Shown piece by piece: positions 10,816 to 22,299 of a stretch of 64,000 nucleotides of DNA. The stretch comes from Flaccisagitta enflata. Lineage: Eukaryota > Chaetognatha > Sagittoidea > Aphragmophora. The translations under genes were made by a program, and so were the position numbers. The stretch lies in the NCBI GenBank assembly GCA_965153355.1, contig OZ231127.1, forward strand, positions 97,278,001 to 97,342,000, in the 5' to 3' direction. Positions within the stretch are counted from its first letter, which is position 1; each line of letters begins with the position of its first letter. The notes under the pieces were generated by a model. That model ran no database searches. It worked only from the letters and a program-made list of their open reading frames with translations, and was not told where the DNA came from.

Positions 10816-11032
10816 AAGAAGTGACGTGGGGTCACAATACGGACAGACGGGTGTGCAGGTCATCCGACCCCAATCCACACCCCAACTCCAACCTCACACA
10901 CAAACATACAAAAAAAGTATCCATAACGCCTGGTTTTCCACTTTTTGCTCAATCATTACAGAGTGATGGATGGACCGACAGACCAATGGATGGACAAAGC
11001 CTCTTAAAGAGTTTCGTGTTCGCAACTAAAAA
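10816..11032 (+). mobile_element. HINE-like element, family D, diverged
   Basis: Begins GAAGTGACGTGGGGTC, passes GACGGGTGTGCAGG, a GATGGACCGACAGACC tract and CAAAGCCTCTTAAAGAG, and ends in a hairpin-like AGTTTCGTGTTCGCAACT (11010-11027). Compare the better copy at 54417-54650. Confidence 0.6.
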
Positions 11033-11486
11033 TAAGAAATCTTTAGAAAGATCGGTGGGATTCCGCAACTATTTCGATTTTCTGACCAAATGCCGCAAAC
11101 CGCATCTTTTAATCTCAAGCAAAACAAAATTGATTCTCTTATTAAAAGATGGCAAAAATGTATCTAATTCTAAAAACATTTTCTTCTTTAAGTAACAATG
11201 TTAGATTGATTGCAAGTTTTTCATCTTAACTTTGGTTTTCAACGCCTCCTGTCTTAGTCATTAGGTTTGCAATTGAAAAAAATAGGAGAACTTTACGTTT
11301 GGATTTACTTAGGAATGTTCTGAAATCCAATTTGAAGAGGCAGATCTTTTCATGCATTCATGCTAACCATTTGTGTTTAAATGCTTAGAAAATCAGTGAT
11401 GAAGTGTTGAAGCCAATAGATGTAATATTAGGTATTTGACATATTTCAGAGGTTTTTCTATAGATTTCATATCAATAACCATGGCA
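11033..11486. other. No recognised feature
   Basis: AT-rich unique-looking DNA. Confidence 0.4.
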
Positions 11487-11489
11487 AAA

Positions 11490-12050
11490 TAAAAAAAAAC
11501 CGGACACTGTTTTTCTTGATTGACGGAAAACTGTTCATCCATGAGCATATTATAAAGCTTCAAAAACTCTACAAATCTAGACCAAGCAGAAATTTCTAGC
11601 TAAAGTCGTTTTCAAATGACAAAGGATTGAAGTTCAGCACCTATTTTCTTGATAACCAAAGAAAGCATATTCCTGTGACTGACAACAAGATACTTTTTGT
11701 TTTACACATTCTGTGGAATGAAGAAATCAAATCAATGGTGCTAAATTCAAGGTAAAAATAGAGTATTCTGAATTTTCTACCGATAGAAACAAGCAGAAAT
11801 CATGATTCTTATTTGCCTAGGAGCTATATTCATTCAAAGTTGTTTACTCTAAAAAGAAAAGAAACCAGATTGGAGATTTCTGAGAGGTTATCTTTAAAGC
11901 ATCATAATTTCTAAAGTTTTGAAGCTACGATGTTCTATAAGAGCTCAAATGAAAGATCTTTTGAAGCTCTTTAAAACCGTCAAGGGTTTCGCTTTTTTAG
12001 TTATTAAGCAATCCTTGATCAAAAAATAGTGTCTGGTTTGGTTGTTTTTT
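11490..12050. mobile_element. Foldback element, AACCAGACACT ends
   Basis: AACCGGACACTGTTTTTCTTGAT at the left opposes ATCAAAAAATAGTGTCTGG at the right. Inner arms match imperfectly, with text such as TTTTGAAGCT shared with other foldbacks here. No coding capacity. Confidence 0.6.
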
Positions 12051-12059
12051 TGTTTTTTT

Positions 12060-12505
12060 TTTCTTCTGCCATGTTTACAAGTAATCTTATTCTTAACGTC
12101 TCTCTTAATAAAACGACCCAGAATTATCACAGCACCATGTTAAGTCCTGCCTGTTACAGCTGGAGTAATCTTACCTTACCTATGATGCCCCTAAAGCAAG
12201 TTGAACTTTGTCTTTTACTACACAAACATTATGTGTAACACCTCCGGATTGCAAACTTTCAAGCTTCCTATACTGTTTTTGTGGAACGTATTTTGTTGAT
12301 AAGACTATGCAACCTGCTCGAATTGTTATTGATTACCTACAAATTGTACCCAAGTATTGACGTTTAACTCCACCTGCATTGTGATTTGTGCTCATTTTGG
12401 ATTTATGGCTTATTTGTGATCCCCTCTGAATAATATGCAAATGCGTCCTCCCCCCATGTATGTTCCAGAGAAATAGATGTTCATTTCATTTCATTTCATT
12501 TCTTC
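12060..12505 (+). mobile_element. LINE 3' end with (ATTTC)n tail
   Basis: A degenerate coding-like stretch and AT-rich 3' UTR end in four to five ATTTC/TTCAT repeats at 12481-12502. Short pentameric tails are typical of CR1/L2-type non-LTR elements. No intact reverse transcriptase motif is visible. Confidence 0.4.
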
Positions 12506-12621
12506 AAAAAACGTGTAAAAGACACAAAACTTTACTCATATTTACTTATTTTTTATATGAATATTGTCAATGTATGCTCTTTAAGATTGGATCTTTTTCT
12601 AACATATAACTCATGGCATTT

Positions 12622-13000
12622 CTAGTCACGTGCTACGCGACTCTACACCCCGTTGTGTCAATTGGTTGGTCGGTCAGTCGGTCATTTGGTCAGTCATATT
12701 TTGCATCTTTTTTGTTTTATCCCGTTTACTCATTTTAAATCAATTAAGTCGTTCAAAGTCAATTCAGGTCATTTTAAGTCAATTTAAGTGATTTTAGTCA
12801 TTTTTTCCCTTTCAGTCATTTCAGGGATTTTAGGTCAGTTTCAGTCACTTCAGGTCGTTCAAAGCCAACCTAAGTCATTTTAAGTCATTTCAAGTCAGTT
12901 TAAGTCATTTTGAGTCAACTTAAGTCATTTCAATGTAGTTACACGATAATGTAATTGAATGATTATGTAAGTCTTGCACGCGACTCATAGGTGTTGGGAA
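12622..13000 (-). mobile_element. HINE-like element, family A
   Basis: Hairpin AGTCACGTGCTACGCGACT at 12624, CTCTACACCCCG, a GGTCGGTCAG tract, a core of TTTTAAGTCA units, and a 5' end (on the complement) with GCACGCGACTCATAGGTGTTGG. The final GGCCTTGTT is altered. Confidence 0.75.
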
Positions 13001-13160
13001 AGCTTAACAGAATCCGACAACTTTGGTGGATGACCCGGTACTGTTGATTATCCTTGTTCAAACCTAGGCCCCAACGAGGGTTGCTCCAGCATCCAAAAAT
13101 GTGATTAGTTTCAAGCAAATAACAAATAATTCACTTCATATACTTTTTTTGATCTTTTAG

Positions 13161-13248
13161 ACTTCGTTGTTGTCGTCAGACTTTTCGCGAGAATGGACAA
13201 AAGAATTTGCCTGATTTTCGTCGTTATTCTCGTCCTGCAGGGGACCAG
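13161..13248 (+). CDS. Exon 1 of a candidate secreted peptide gene
   Basis: An AG acceptor (CTTTTAG at 13154-13160) is followed by 32 bp of leader and an ATG at 13193. The 18 complete codons start Met-Asp-Lys-Arg and run into a hydrophobic Ile/Phe/Val/Leu stretch at residues 7-15, a typical signal-peptide core. The exon ends AG and is followed by GTATGA, a good donor, leaving the frame in phase 2. The exon at 30789 begins with G in the matching phase and completes an Arg codon. The intervening 17.5 kb is almost entirely transposons, as expected of a long intron. Joining the two exons is inference; transcript data would decide it. Confidence 0.5.
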
Positions 13249-13268
13249 GTATGATCCATTTACATAAA

Positions 13269-13463
13269 GGGGATGTTTCTAGTCACTCGCTACGTAGCGC
13301 TCTGCTTTGCTACACTCTCTTTGCTCACTAGCTCCGCTCATGGGCTTGCTCACTCACTTCGCTCACTGCCCCGTGGGACAGTGGAATTAATGACCATGTG
13401 TTCACACTGTAAACACATTCAATGGGAACAACCACGTTTTTTGTCTTTGCTGGAAACACGCCC
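13269..13463. mobile_element. PIF/Harbinger-like MITE
   Basis: Ends GGGGATGTTTCTAG and TGGAAACACGCCC, with the family interior CTCACTGCCCCGTGGGACAGT. It lies 20 bp after the exon 1 donor. Confidence 0.7.
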
Positions 13464-13647
13464 ATATTCCGTATTGTCCGTCGGCTGAGGTCTATCATTA
13501 GTTATTTCTAGAATTGAAAAAAAAATCATAAAAAACGTGATTTGTTGTCTTATCCAATTATCTTATCAATTGTCTCGTCTTATTTTTTTTTTTTTTTTTT
13601 GTTCATCCAATTTCAATCAAAACAGCTAAAAACTAGCAAAGTTATCT
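13464..13647. other. No recognised feature
   Basis: AT-rich with a poly-T run near 13584-13600. Confidence 0.4.
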
Positions 13648-13866
13648 CATTTTCTTTGATTTTTGCTGGCTGCCAAGGTGGCAGGCTGGTTTGGCACACT
13701 TGCATAATTTGATCTTTATGAATCATGTTAATTATAATATAATATAATATAATATAATATGATATGATAATATAATATGATATAACATAGTATAATACAA
13801 TATATTGCTTATATATTGCTTTTATATTGCTTATATATTGCTTATATATTGCTTATATATTGCAAA
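13648..13866 (+). repeat. 200-bp direct repeat, copy 1
   Basis: CATTTTCTTTGATTTTTGCT, the CTGCCAAGGTGGCAG palindrome, a TATAATA tract and (TTGCTTATATA)n recur at 15997-16195. The two copies bracket 2.1 kb of repeat-rich DNA. Confidence 0.8.
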
Positions 13867-13899
13867 GTTATCTCATTTTGAGATATTCCGTGGCGTTCT

Positions 13900-14170
13900 A
13901 CTATAGCGTATTAAACCGCCAAAAATCGTTTCAAAAATGCAAAAAAATGGATTATTGTGACAAAAACTATGAATTTTTGTCACAAAAATGCTGGAAAAGG
14001 TCGTTTTGAAACAGGCGTTCTTATGCAGTTTCAAAACGATCTTATATTGTCGTTTCAAAACCACAACTATGCGCAACTTTTGAAACGAATATTGAGGCAT
14101 AGTTGACGTATCAAAACTTTGCAATTCTGAAGTTTTAAAACCATGAGATTTTTGCGTTTCAAAACGCTTG
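13900..14170. repeat. Degenerate GTTTTGAAAC/GTTTCAAAAC repeats
   Basis: Short inverted and direct TTTCAAAACG motifs recur. Similar text returns at 15555-15960. Confidence 0.6.
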
Positions 14171-14444
14171 AAAACAGCGCTAAAGTAACAGCCAGCAAGT
14201 GAAAAAATCTATGACGGCTTCCCTCCGAAGACAAAATTTGTGTTTCAAAGAAGATCAAAATAGAAAAAAATGTATGAATGAAAATGCAAAAATAAGTGAA
14301 TAAAGATGATTGAGATGGCTCAGATATAATATGTAAAAGAAAAATTTGCATTGATTCAGCAAATGGACCAAGTTTAGCCAATGTTACCAAAAAAATTACT
14401 TTGAAAATTTGTACTTATTTTATTTTTGGTCATTGACAGGGGGC

Positions 14445-14587
14445 TGGTTGAAATTCTAAATTTGCATAGGAAATGAAAAAATGAAAAAACAAAGAACATA
14501 GTTCTCTTCCCAAATCGATTACAGAGAGAACTATGTTTTTCAAAATGCAAAATTTCCCTGAATTTGGCTTTCTTAGAATTTCAACCT
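14445..14587. repeat. 143-bp hairpin
   Basis: GGTTGAAATTCTAA opposes TTAGAATTTCAACC, and AACATAGTTCTCT opposes AGAGAACTATGTT around a short loop. Similar text occurs in the 37788-38397 element. Confidence 0.7.
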
Positions 14588-15044
14588 CAGAAAATGAAAA
14601 AAAGTGTAAGCAGAAAATCACTAAAAATCATCATTTTCTTGCTTGTTTTCATGTGAATCGCATGGTTCAAATTGCATTCTAAGTCAGAATATGATAAAAA
14701 TGTATGTACCAAGTATCCTTGGAGACAATTTGTCCACTAAAAGCATTCCAGCTTCATTATTGTCCTGATAATGATGCAAAAAGCATTGTGAAACACTTCA
14801 TTTTCCTTCATAAATTTGCCGTCCTATGCATCTTTGTAATCTTATCACCTTTTTTACCGTTTTGAAAACGCAAAAGATTGAAGTATTGAAACTAAGAAAA
14901 AATGCGTTTGAAAATTGAAATATGGTTATATGCTAGCTGACTTTACCCAAACTGAAATAAATGGAAGAGGGCCCCGTTAGCCCTCACTGACTGGCTAATA
15001 CGCACGCCACTCTTGGTTTTCCATAACACTGAAACTGAAAGACA
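14588..15044. other. No recognised feature
   Basis: AT-rich DNA without coding or repeat signal. Confidence 0.35.
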
Positions 15045-15475
15045 TCCTTTTGGGCAGCAGCTCCGAAGGGGTTGATGACCTATGCTTTCACACATGGGGA
15101 GATTTCTCCTCCTCTTTCTTCTTCTCCTTTGTATCCCCCTTCCCCCCAACCTCCAGGCCCATATCTCAGCCTCAAGGCCCATATCCTAGCCTAGAGGCTC
15201 ACACATATTGGGAATTTTCTCCTTCTTCTCCTTCTTCTTCTCATTCATCCCCCCCCCCCCCCGCCCTCAGATCCCAGGCTCGTGACCCAAATTACAGTCT
15301 TGAGGCCCAAATTTTAGCCTGAAGGCCCAAATCCTTGCCTGGAGGCCCAGATCCCCGCCTTGAAGCCCAAATCTTAGCCTCGAGGTCCCAATCCCACCGG
15401 GAGACCCAGATCCAAACCTTAAAACTCTGAAAGAGGCTTAGTCTGTCTGTCCTCCATCGGTTCATCCATTATGCT
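15045..15475 (-). mobile_element. HINE-like element, family C fragment
   Basis: TTTTGGGCAGCAGCTCCGAAGGGG and GATGACCTATGCTTTCACAC are followed by a core of about 21-bp units GAGGCCCAAATCCCAGCCT and a short GTCTGTCC tract. Confidence 0.65.
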
Positions 15476-15554
15476 TGAGTTAAAAGTGCAAAAATGCACA
15501 TACTTAAATGAAATTGCAGTTGTGATAATCTCTTTGTATGTCTGTGCCAAAGAG

Positions 15555-15960
15555 CTTACTTTTTACAGTTTTGAAACTGCAAAAAATTGAAGTTTTGAAA
15601 CTGAAAAAAAATGAAGTTTTGAAACTGCAAAAAATTCAAGTTGTGAAACTGCAAGAAATTGAAGCTAAGAAACGGCTATTTCATATTTCATAATCTTATT
15701 GCCACTTTTTCCCAGCTCCAAAACGATAAAAACTAGCTGGCTTGACATGAGAAAAAAATGATATTTTAGACATGTTCTCAAAAGCCCTTTTTATGCAGTT
15801 TTGATACACCCAAAAAAAGCCGTTTTAAAACGGCAAGTATGCCTGCGTTTTGAAACCCCAGATTACTGCCACTAAAGGACATTGTTGTATGCATAAATGG
15901 TTTTTTGGTCGTTCTGAAACTGTTGCATACTAGAAGTCTTGAGACGTCGTTCCCCTATTT
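15555..15960. repeat. Degenerate GTTTTGAAACTGCAAAAA repeat
   Basis: Tandem AAGTTTTGAAACTGCAAAAAA units, well kept at 15570-15665, then diverging. Confidence 0.7.
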
Positions 15961-15996
15961 GGGACGAAAACGCAATAAGAACGCCGACGAAATACA

Positions 15997-16195
15997 TGCT
16001 CATTTTCTTTGATTTTTGCTGGCTGCCAAGGTGGCAGGCTGGTTTGGCCCACTTGCATAATTTGATCTTTATGAATCATGTTAATTATAATATAATATAA
16101 TATAATGTGATATAATATGATATAATGTAATATAATATAACATAATATATTGCTTATACATTGCTTATAAATTGCTTATATATTGCTTAGATATT
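15997..16195 (+). repeat. 200-bp direct repeat, copy 2
   Basis: Second copy of the 13648-13866 sequence. It ends directly at the 5' break of the Penelope-like fragment. Confidence 0.8.
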
Positions 16196-16474
16196 TGGAA
16201 GAATAAAATATTTGAACTGGTAGACAAGAAAATAGAGTCTGGTAAGCATAAATTGAAAAGTTGGAATCTTAGAATTGAAGGAGATGTAAAGAGAGAATCA
16301 GATAGATTAAAAGAAAATTATGTTATAACAGTTACTGATAAAGCACAAAATAATAATCTCTTTACATGTAAGTCATACTATGTTTCTAAGATTAAAGATG
16401 AGTTGAGTAGGACTGGACAAGTAACATATGAACCAGAGAATAAGGAATCCTTATTAAGGATGTGGATACCATTC
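16196..16474 (+). pseudogene. Penelope-like element, ORF segment upstream of the RT
   Basis: The frame encodes a Lys-rich stretch and then a segment (about residues 45-95 of the open frame beginning at 16172) with VITVTDKAQNN and a nearby CKSYYVSKIKDELS. This is the pre-RT region typical of Penelope-like element proteins, where DKA and a following Cys-Lys-x-Tyr-Tyr are recurrent. The 5' side is truncated against the 16.0-16.2 kb repeat. At 16474 the frame enters a 428-bp repeat and ends without homology. The RT core of the same kind of element resumes at 22736 in a compatible frame. Confidence 0.7.
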
Positions 16475-16902
16475 GGTGAGAAACTAGGGAATACTATCCC
16501 TAGCTCTCACTGGCAACTACAGTACATCTTGTAGATCTGTAATAAGGAACGACGAATTTGAGGCAATGGTTTTCATCTTAATATCAATAATAACAATAAT
16601 AGCGATACGCAATATCAAGTACAAAATGTGAGAACCAAGTGTTAGAACAATGATAGTAATGTCATAAAATGGAAATTGCTGTACCTGTAATAAGGAACGA
16701 CGAATTTGAGGCAATGGTTTTCATAACCACGCCTAAATTTGTCGCCTTATATACTAGATTTATTTGTGGTTTCTAACTTTACATTCCTTGCGGTAATGAC
16801 GTAGTAAAATATGTTATAAAGAACAAGAATATGAGGGCATGATATCTGCGCAATTGAAATAGGGGTGGAGTAAGCAAGGGCGAAAGGCAATGATCCCTGA
16901 CC
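16475..16902. repeat. Terminal direct repeat, left copy
   Basis: Starts GGTGAGAAACTAGGG and ends ATCCCTGACC. The first 36 bp fold into a hairpin (GTGAGA..CTAGGGA / TCCCTAG..TCTCAC). A 40-bp direct repeat lies inside it at 16537-16576 and 16685-16724. It differs from the right copy mainly by lacking 8 bp (one AACAAAG-type duplication). Confidence 0.85.
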
Positions 16903-16916
16903 TTCCCCCTGTCCAC

Positions 16917-16954
16917 GCAATTCTCCTCGTACAGTACCGTACGAGGATAATTGC
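16917..16954. repeat. 38-bp palindrome just inside the left repeat
   Basis: GCAATT..TCCTCGTAC opposes GTACGAGGA..AATTGC around a CAGTACC centre. Confidence 0.8.
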
Positions 16955-18002
16955 AAAACATCATACCATCGTTGCCTTTTGCCGCAAAGAAAAAATACAA
17001 AGCCGCATATCAAGATTCAATAGGTGAGGCATGCAAATGCGGGTAAAACAGGATAGACCAAAGGAAAGCTATAGAAACAAAATATGTTCTTCTTCACACT
17101 TTTCTTTTTCCATCACTTTTTTAAATTTGTACAACCGAGTAATCTCTGCCCAAAATAATTCTTTTTTCGCTTTAATTGGGGCCCGGGGGGCCGTACCTCG
17201 CCGGCGTTTTCCATTGGGCCGTCACACCCCAAGCCTGTTCAACAGATAACGATTTACGCGCTACTTTGCACCACGGTATACCGCGCAACACGCTTCCTAG
17301 CGCTACCTTGCGCCACTTACATTATGTCTTGAGCTTGACAAATATTAGGACGAGTTACGAGTTAAAAATAAAGCAATACCGAGATAATTTCTAGAGTTGC
17401 TACAAAAGTTCACCGGATTACCATGTAAACTTATGTAAGTGTGCTAAACAGCAGAGATACGTAAGCACAAAAGCCATCAAAAGCAATTTACGTGTCTTAC
17501 TTTCAAAAATACAAAATTCACATTTACTTTTTCATAGTTTTTCATTCACGGAAAAATTGGCCTACCGTGCCCACTCATGACATTCTTAAGCTAAGAGTTA
17601 CAGACACGTATATCACCAGATCCCAGATCTTGCAACATGGTCAGTGGGGGTATTTGTGCTCACTTCAGCAGTCTGCGTCATTATTACACCGTCATTGACG
17701 CAAATCCAAGTCAGATCTGGACTTTGAACGCATTCTACACCAAAATAACTTGCCAGTGACTTAGATCATTGAAATGATTTGGAAAAAGAAAGGGAATAAA
17801 TCAATACAATTTAAGAAATCTTCTGGCTGCATCACCTCAATCCTCCATACCTTTCTCGTATCATTTTTCAATTTCATTTCTTTTTTCCATCCACAGCAGC
17901 GTTCTAACCACTAAATCGGTAACTAGGAAAATCTTTTTTTTCGTACAAATTTTTTTTTTCCAATGAAATTCATGTACCGGTACTTTTTCTCTTCTTTTTT
18001 TT
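16955..18002. other. Insertion interior, no recognised gene
   Basis: Mixed AT-rich DNA with a GC-richer patch at 17180-17330. No conserved motif is visible in any frame. Confidence 0.4.
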
Positions 18003-18157
18003 TTCTTATGCCGTATGCCTCACGTTACACGGGGTTTACCACGGCTTTGAGTACAATCGAGCTCTTTATTACCTCTTTTTTTCTTATGCCGTATGCCTCA
18101 CGTTACACAGGATTTACCACGACTTTGAGTACAATCGAGCTCTTTATTACTTGACTT
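18003..18157 (+). repeat. 78-bp tandem duplication
   Basis: Two copies of CTTATGCCGTATGCCTCACG through ATCGAGCTCTTTATTAC, few mismatches. Confidence 0.9.
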
Positions 18158-18905
18158 CGTCATTTTTTCATTGGTTGCGCAGCTCATTGACACATGAGCA
18201 TAATTATCATTTCGCAATTGCACATTTACTTCTGGTTTCGTGAAATACCTTTTTTTCTCATCAATGGGTGTACTTCACCCCACAATTCTGTTAAGGACGT
18301 TTTCATTAACTGTACAGGACGTCATCACTCCGACGTCCCCAATGCCTAATTCTATACACTCATAGATTCGACTTTTTTTTTTCTTTAGAATAGCGATGCG
18401 TTCGCTTTTCCAAAATCATTTTAACATTTTTCTCAGTCAAAAGTGCACAGAGATCAATCATTTTTTCTCTCATTTGTTCATTTCCTTCATTGGTCATTCA
18501 AACTTTTTTTCTCACATTCATGCGCGCGCTTTCAGCCGTACATTGTCTTTCTTATAAGAACTGTTTTCCTTGTTAAAGACAGATATCAGTAATGCATTCC
18601 GTCTGGACAAATGACCTGCATTCTTAGGTTATGTGCTCATTCAATCTCTTTCTCACAAAATTAAGCCTCTGAAATTCAGATAAAGGCAAAGATAAAACAT
18701 TGACAATCATCGGGAAATGTTCTCATTCCTGTAAGCTATAAGATTTCCTCTTTTTTTTCCTTTAATCTGAATTATGAAAAAAAATGCAGGGCTTCTCTCC
18801 AGAAGTATAACATTCTATAGTTTTAAAACAGTTACGAATCTCACATCCTCAGGTCTTAGTTCTTATAAAAGAAAAATGTGTCCACATTACTTCCATTCAT
18901 TCATT
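18158..18905. other. Insertion interior, no recognised gene
   Basis: AT-rich with several poly-T stretches. Nothing supportable. Confidence 0.4.
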
Positions 18906-18907
18906 TT

Positions 18908-19025
18908 CAGTCGCGAGCACGCGACAATTTTTGTTGGTCAGTCAGTCGGTTTATCGACATTACCTTCACTGCAAGGGACACAGCATTATTATTACTGCTT
19001 ATTCACACGCGACTGTAAGGGCTGT
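18908..19025 (-). mobile_element. HINE-like remnant
   Basis: Hairpin AGTCGCGAGCACGCGAC, GGTCAGTCAGTCGG and a far end CACACGCGACTGTAAGGGC match the terminal parts of the family A copy at 1157 with most of the core absent. Confidence 0.5.
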
Positions 19026-20512
19026 CCAAAGCCCATAACATATCCAAAATCATATGTTAATTGAAATGTAAGAGCAACAAAATCTCGATGTCGCCCTTTA
19101 CGTCAGCGACCACAACTCAAATGTTTACAAATCAGGGGATTTGGGAAAATTCATAAGTTCAATTTATAGTGGCAGTCTCCCTTTCAGACCGCAAAACGTA
19201 ATACGTGGCATACAGGTCGCGACACAGTTTGGAATCAAAATATTTTCCATCATAAAATACAAAATACTGCGGTTAAGCCTGTATCAAAACTCGAAATTGA
19301 TATCAAGGTCAAAATTATCGGGTACAACGCCCTACAGTTGATCCCCGTGCAATAGGTCATAAGATAGGTCATAAGATTGTCATGTTCGACAAGCACAGGG
19401 AAAAGGACTAGATAGCAGTGGGGAAAAATCACAGTCGCATAAAAGGATAATTTGATTCTTTTTTCTTTCACTGTTTTTTTTTTTTTTTTTTCCAACAAGG
19501 GCAATTCGGTTTTAGTGTACTTTTTCTGCAGTAGCACAACTAGAAGTGTTAGGTAACACTTTCTTATTCCTCTTACTCATATTTCAATTTTAAGCAAAAA
19601 TTAGTCATGCAATTACTTTTTTCATTTTTTATACAGATTATATGCCACTTTCCCCTTATTTTTCCATCAAAATTTTTCCGTTAACTCTGTATTACAATTG
19701 GGTGACAATTAAGAGACACAGTTACCTACAAGTGTCCTGGTCTAAAATACAGCATCAAAATTTTAAGGAAAATTCCTTTCATCACCGATTCTGTTATGGT
19801 GTGGTTTTACTAGAGAAAAAAACTGACTCGATCATATGCAAAAAAAAAGGGAAAATGAATAATTTCACAAAATTATTACTCGAGAACAATTCATCATAGA
19901 GACTGCGTGGTGCCATTTTTAAGAAAAATATCAGCTGTTTCTTAGCATTGAATCACAAAAAAATTTCCGCACCAGGCAGGAAATGGCACGACTTACTAGC
20001 CGGCGCAAAATCAGCAAAAAGTCAAAATCTAAAAAGGCACACTGGACGGACCTACCGACCATTAAATTTTTGGGAAAATCAATTCACAAAATGACAAAAA
20101 AGGCAGACAACAGTGTCAGCACTGTCACAAAATCAGGGACATGAAAAATATGTTAACCCATTCAGAAAATGATTCTGTCATCTTCCCATACCCCTTGCAA
20201 TGGGTATTTTCCAACTCAATCATCATTTTCATCATGGCATCATAATCCCAAACCTGCGCAAGTCTGGAATTATGAGTTTTCCATCTCTACTATTTGCAAA
20301 ATCTCTCATTCAAAAATAAAATTGAATCATGTTTAACTTTTTTTTTCTCAAAACATAGCTCAAATTGAAAAATAGGTTTTTGGCCATTCCAATCAGAAAA
20401 TGGGTGTTTTCATCCTTCCTACCCCTCTTGCATCTCAGATGACGGTAGATGGCTGAAAGTAGTAGCTTGCTATTTCAGGTCATTCTCCGTGATCTTTGAG
20501 TACAGAAGGAAT
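19026..20512. other. Insertion interior, no recognised gene
   Basis: AT-rich, low-information DNA. A tail of (T)n occurs near 19473. Confidence 0.4.
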
Positions 20513-20653
20513 TTTTAGTCGCGTGCACGCGACTCTACAACCCACTCTGTCCGTCTGTCGGTCGGTCGGTCGGTCGGTCGGTTGGTGACACTTTGCTTTT
20601 TCGCTGCTCCTGCCCACCCGCACGCGACTTCGGCTCGTGTATACGGCCTTGTT
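20513..20653 (-). mobile_element. HINE-like element, family B, short
   Basis: TTTTTAGTCGCGTGCACGCG hairpin, CTCTACAACCC, GTCCGTCTG(TCGG)n, GCTCCTGCCCACCCGCACGC, ending ATACGGCCTTGTT. The middle is deleted relative to the full family B. Confidence 0.8.
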
Positions 20654-20680
20654 AGATTCAATTGCCACCTTCCTCATGGC

Positions 20681-20716
20681 ATCAAGAACTTGATTGTCGA
20701 CAATCAAGTACTTGAT
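20681..20716. repeat. 36-bp palindrome
   Basis: ATCAAGAACTTGATTGTC faces GACAATCAAGTACTTGAT with one mismatch. Confidence 0.85.
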
Positions 20717-21764
20717 GTTTCTTCTTTCATGCAAATTGACTCTTTCAAACGCAAACCCTTAACATGATTTTTTTTTTTCAAAACACAAATCAAAGCAAAC
20801 TGCTTTTCTCGCCTTTTTCAAAATCCAGAACTTAATCAATTTCGTCAAAACATGACATTAAGTAGATCGCTTTTTACTGTCAAATCACATTTCTTTTCTA
20901 AAAACGAATTTTTCCAAAACATCATTCTGTTTAATTTTCATAGTAAACCTCATATCAAGAATTTATCATCAATAATTGTAACTCATGATTTTAAGTTGTA
21001 CACCTTAAAATCATGAGGGGGTAATGTTATTTTTTTTTTTCCGGGAAAAAACATTGTCAAACTTATTTCCGTTTCTCGCACATCGGGCATGAAAAATTCA
21101 AAACACTTAAACCGCCAATTCAATTGTTGCGATCTCACTATTTCTTCAAAATAGTCTAAATGCGATATAACCACCACAGTTATTAAATTGGGATCAAAAT
21201 GAAATGTTGGTCCTTCGCCAACACAAATTCTATTATTACCACATTTCCCTACTCATTAGTCGGAAAGCGTTGAGATGTTCGCAATTCTTCTTCCATCAAC
21301 AATAGATAGCGCGTGAGTCCAAAGGCAGAAGCACATTCTCTTCTTGTACCTCCAGACAGCCATAGTCATCATGGCAGTGCGATGTGGATTTGGTGGTGTG
21401 GTATCAGAGGGTGGAAAAGGAGCTTAATGCTGAAGAATAACGGCAGGGCAGCAAATCTCATGGCTATCAAAATTGCGAGATAGCAAAAAGTGCGGGGGTG
21501 GGGTGTCCGTAGGGTGACAGCAAATCCCCCCCATCATGGGGGCTTCAAGCGAAACGCCCAGACCAGGATGATCTCCCTAATGAGAGCCCAATGTGGTGGC
21601 TCTATATGTCCATTCTTGAATGACGCAAAGTATTCTGTCTCCATCTCTCCCCACCAATTCGAGGCCAAAAAAACATCAAGGCCGCGGAAATAATGGCCAA
21701 ATCCAAATTTAAATACAACAAAGACGATCCAGGTTGTAACTTTTGTTGCCATTTCTGATGTTGT

Positions 21765-21765
<1 letters not shown>
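20717..21765. other. Insertion interior, no recognised gene
   Basis: AT-rich, then a GC-richer stretch at 21290-21720. No protein family recognised. Confidence 0.4.

Positions 21766-21861
<96 letters not shown>
21766..21861. repeat. (TTG)n microsatellite
   Basis: About 32 pure TTG units. Confidence 0.97.
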
Positions 21862-22299
21862 GACCAAACTTTAGTCGTGTACCTTTTTTTTCTTGTTTTT
21901 GTTTACGTTTTTATGTGATCATGTGCTCGTCATATGCTTGTTGATGCTCTTGCTATTGTCTTAGTGGTCTCTCGTTGTTCCTCCATTCGTTATACGTTTT
22001 GTCTTCTTTATGTTGTTGGTTTGTCATTTAGTCATTTGACTGAATTTTTTTCTTCTTTTGGTCTGTCATTGCGCACCCACCGGTATTTGTGCGCAGATCC
22101 AAATTGTCACAGGGCAAATCCAAATGATTGAAATACCCAAATATCGTGATTCAGTCCAAATCTTGGTAGCGTCCTTGCCTAGAATTGTCATTGGCGCGCA
22201 CCTGTAGGTATAGGTGACGCCTCCAAACTTGGTAGCTTCTTTCTTTGGCAAATGAGTGGCCATCATGGCGCATGGAGTCCAGAATGGTGACTGCCACCA

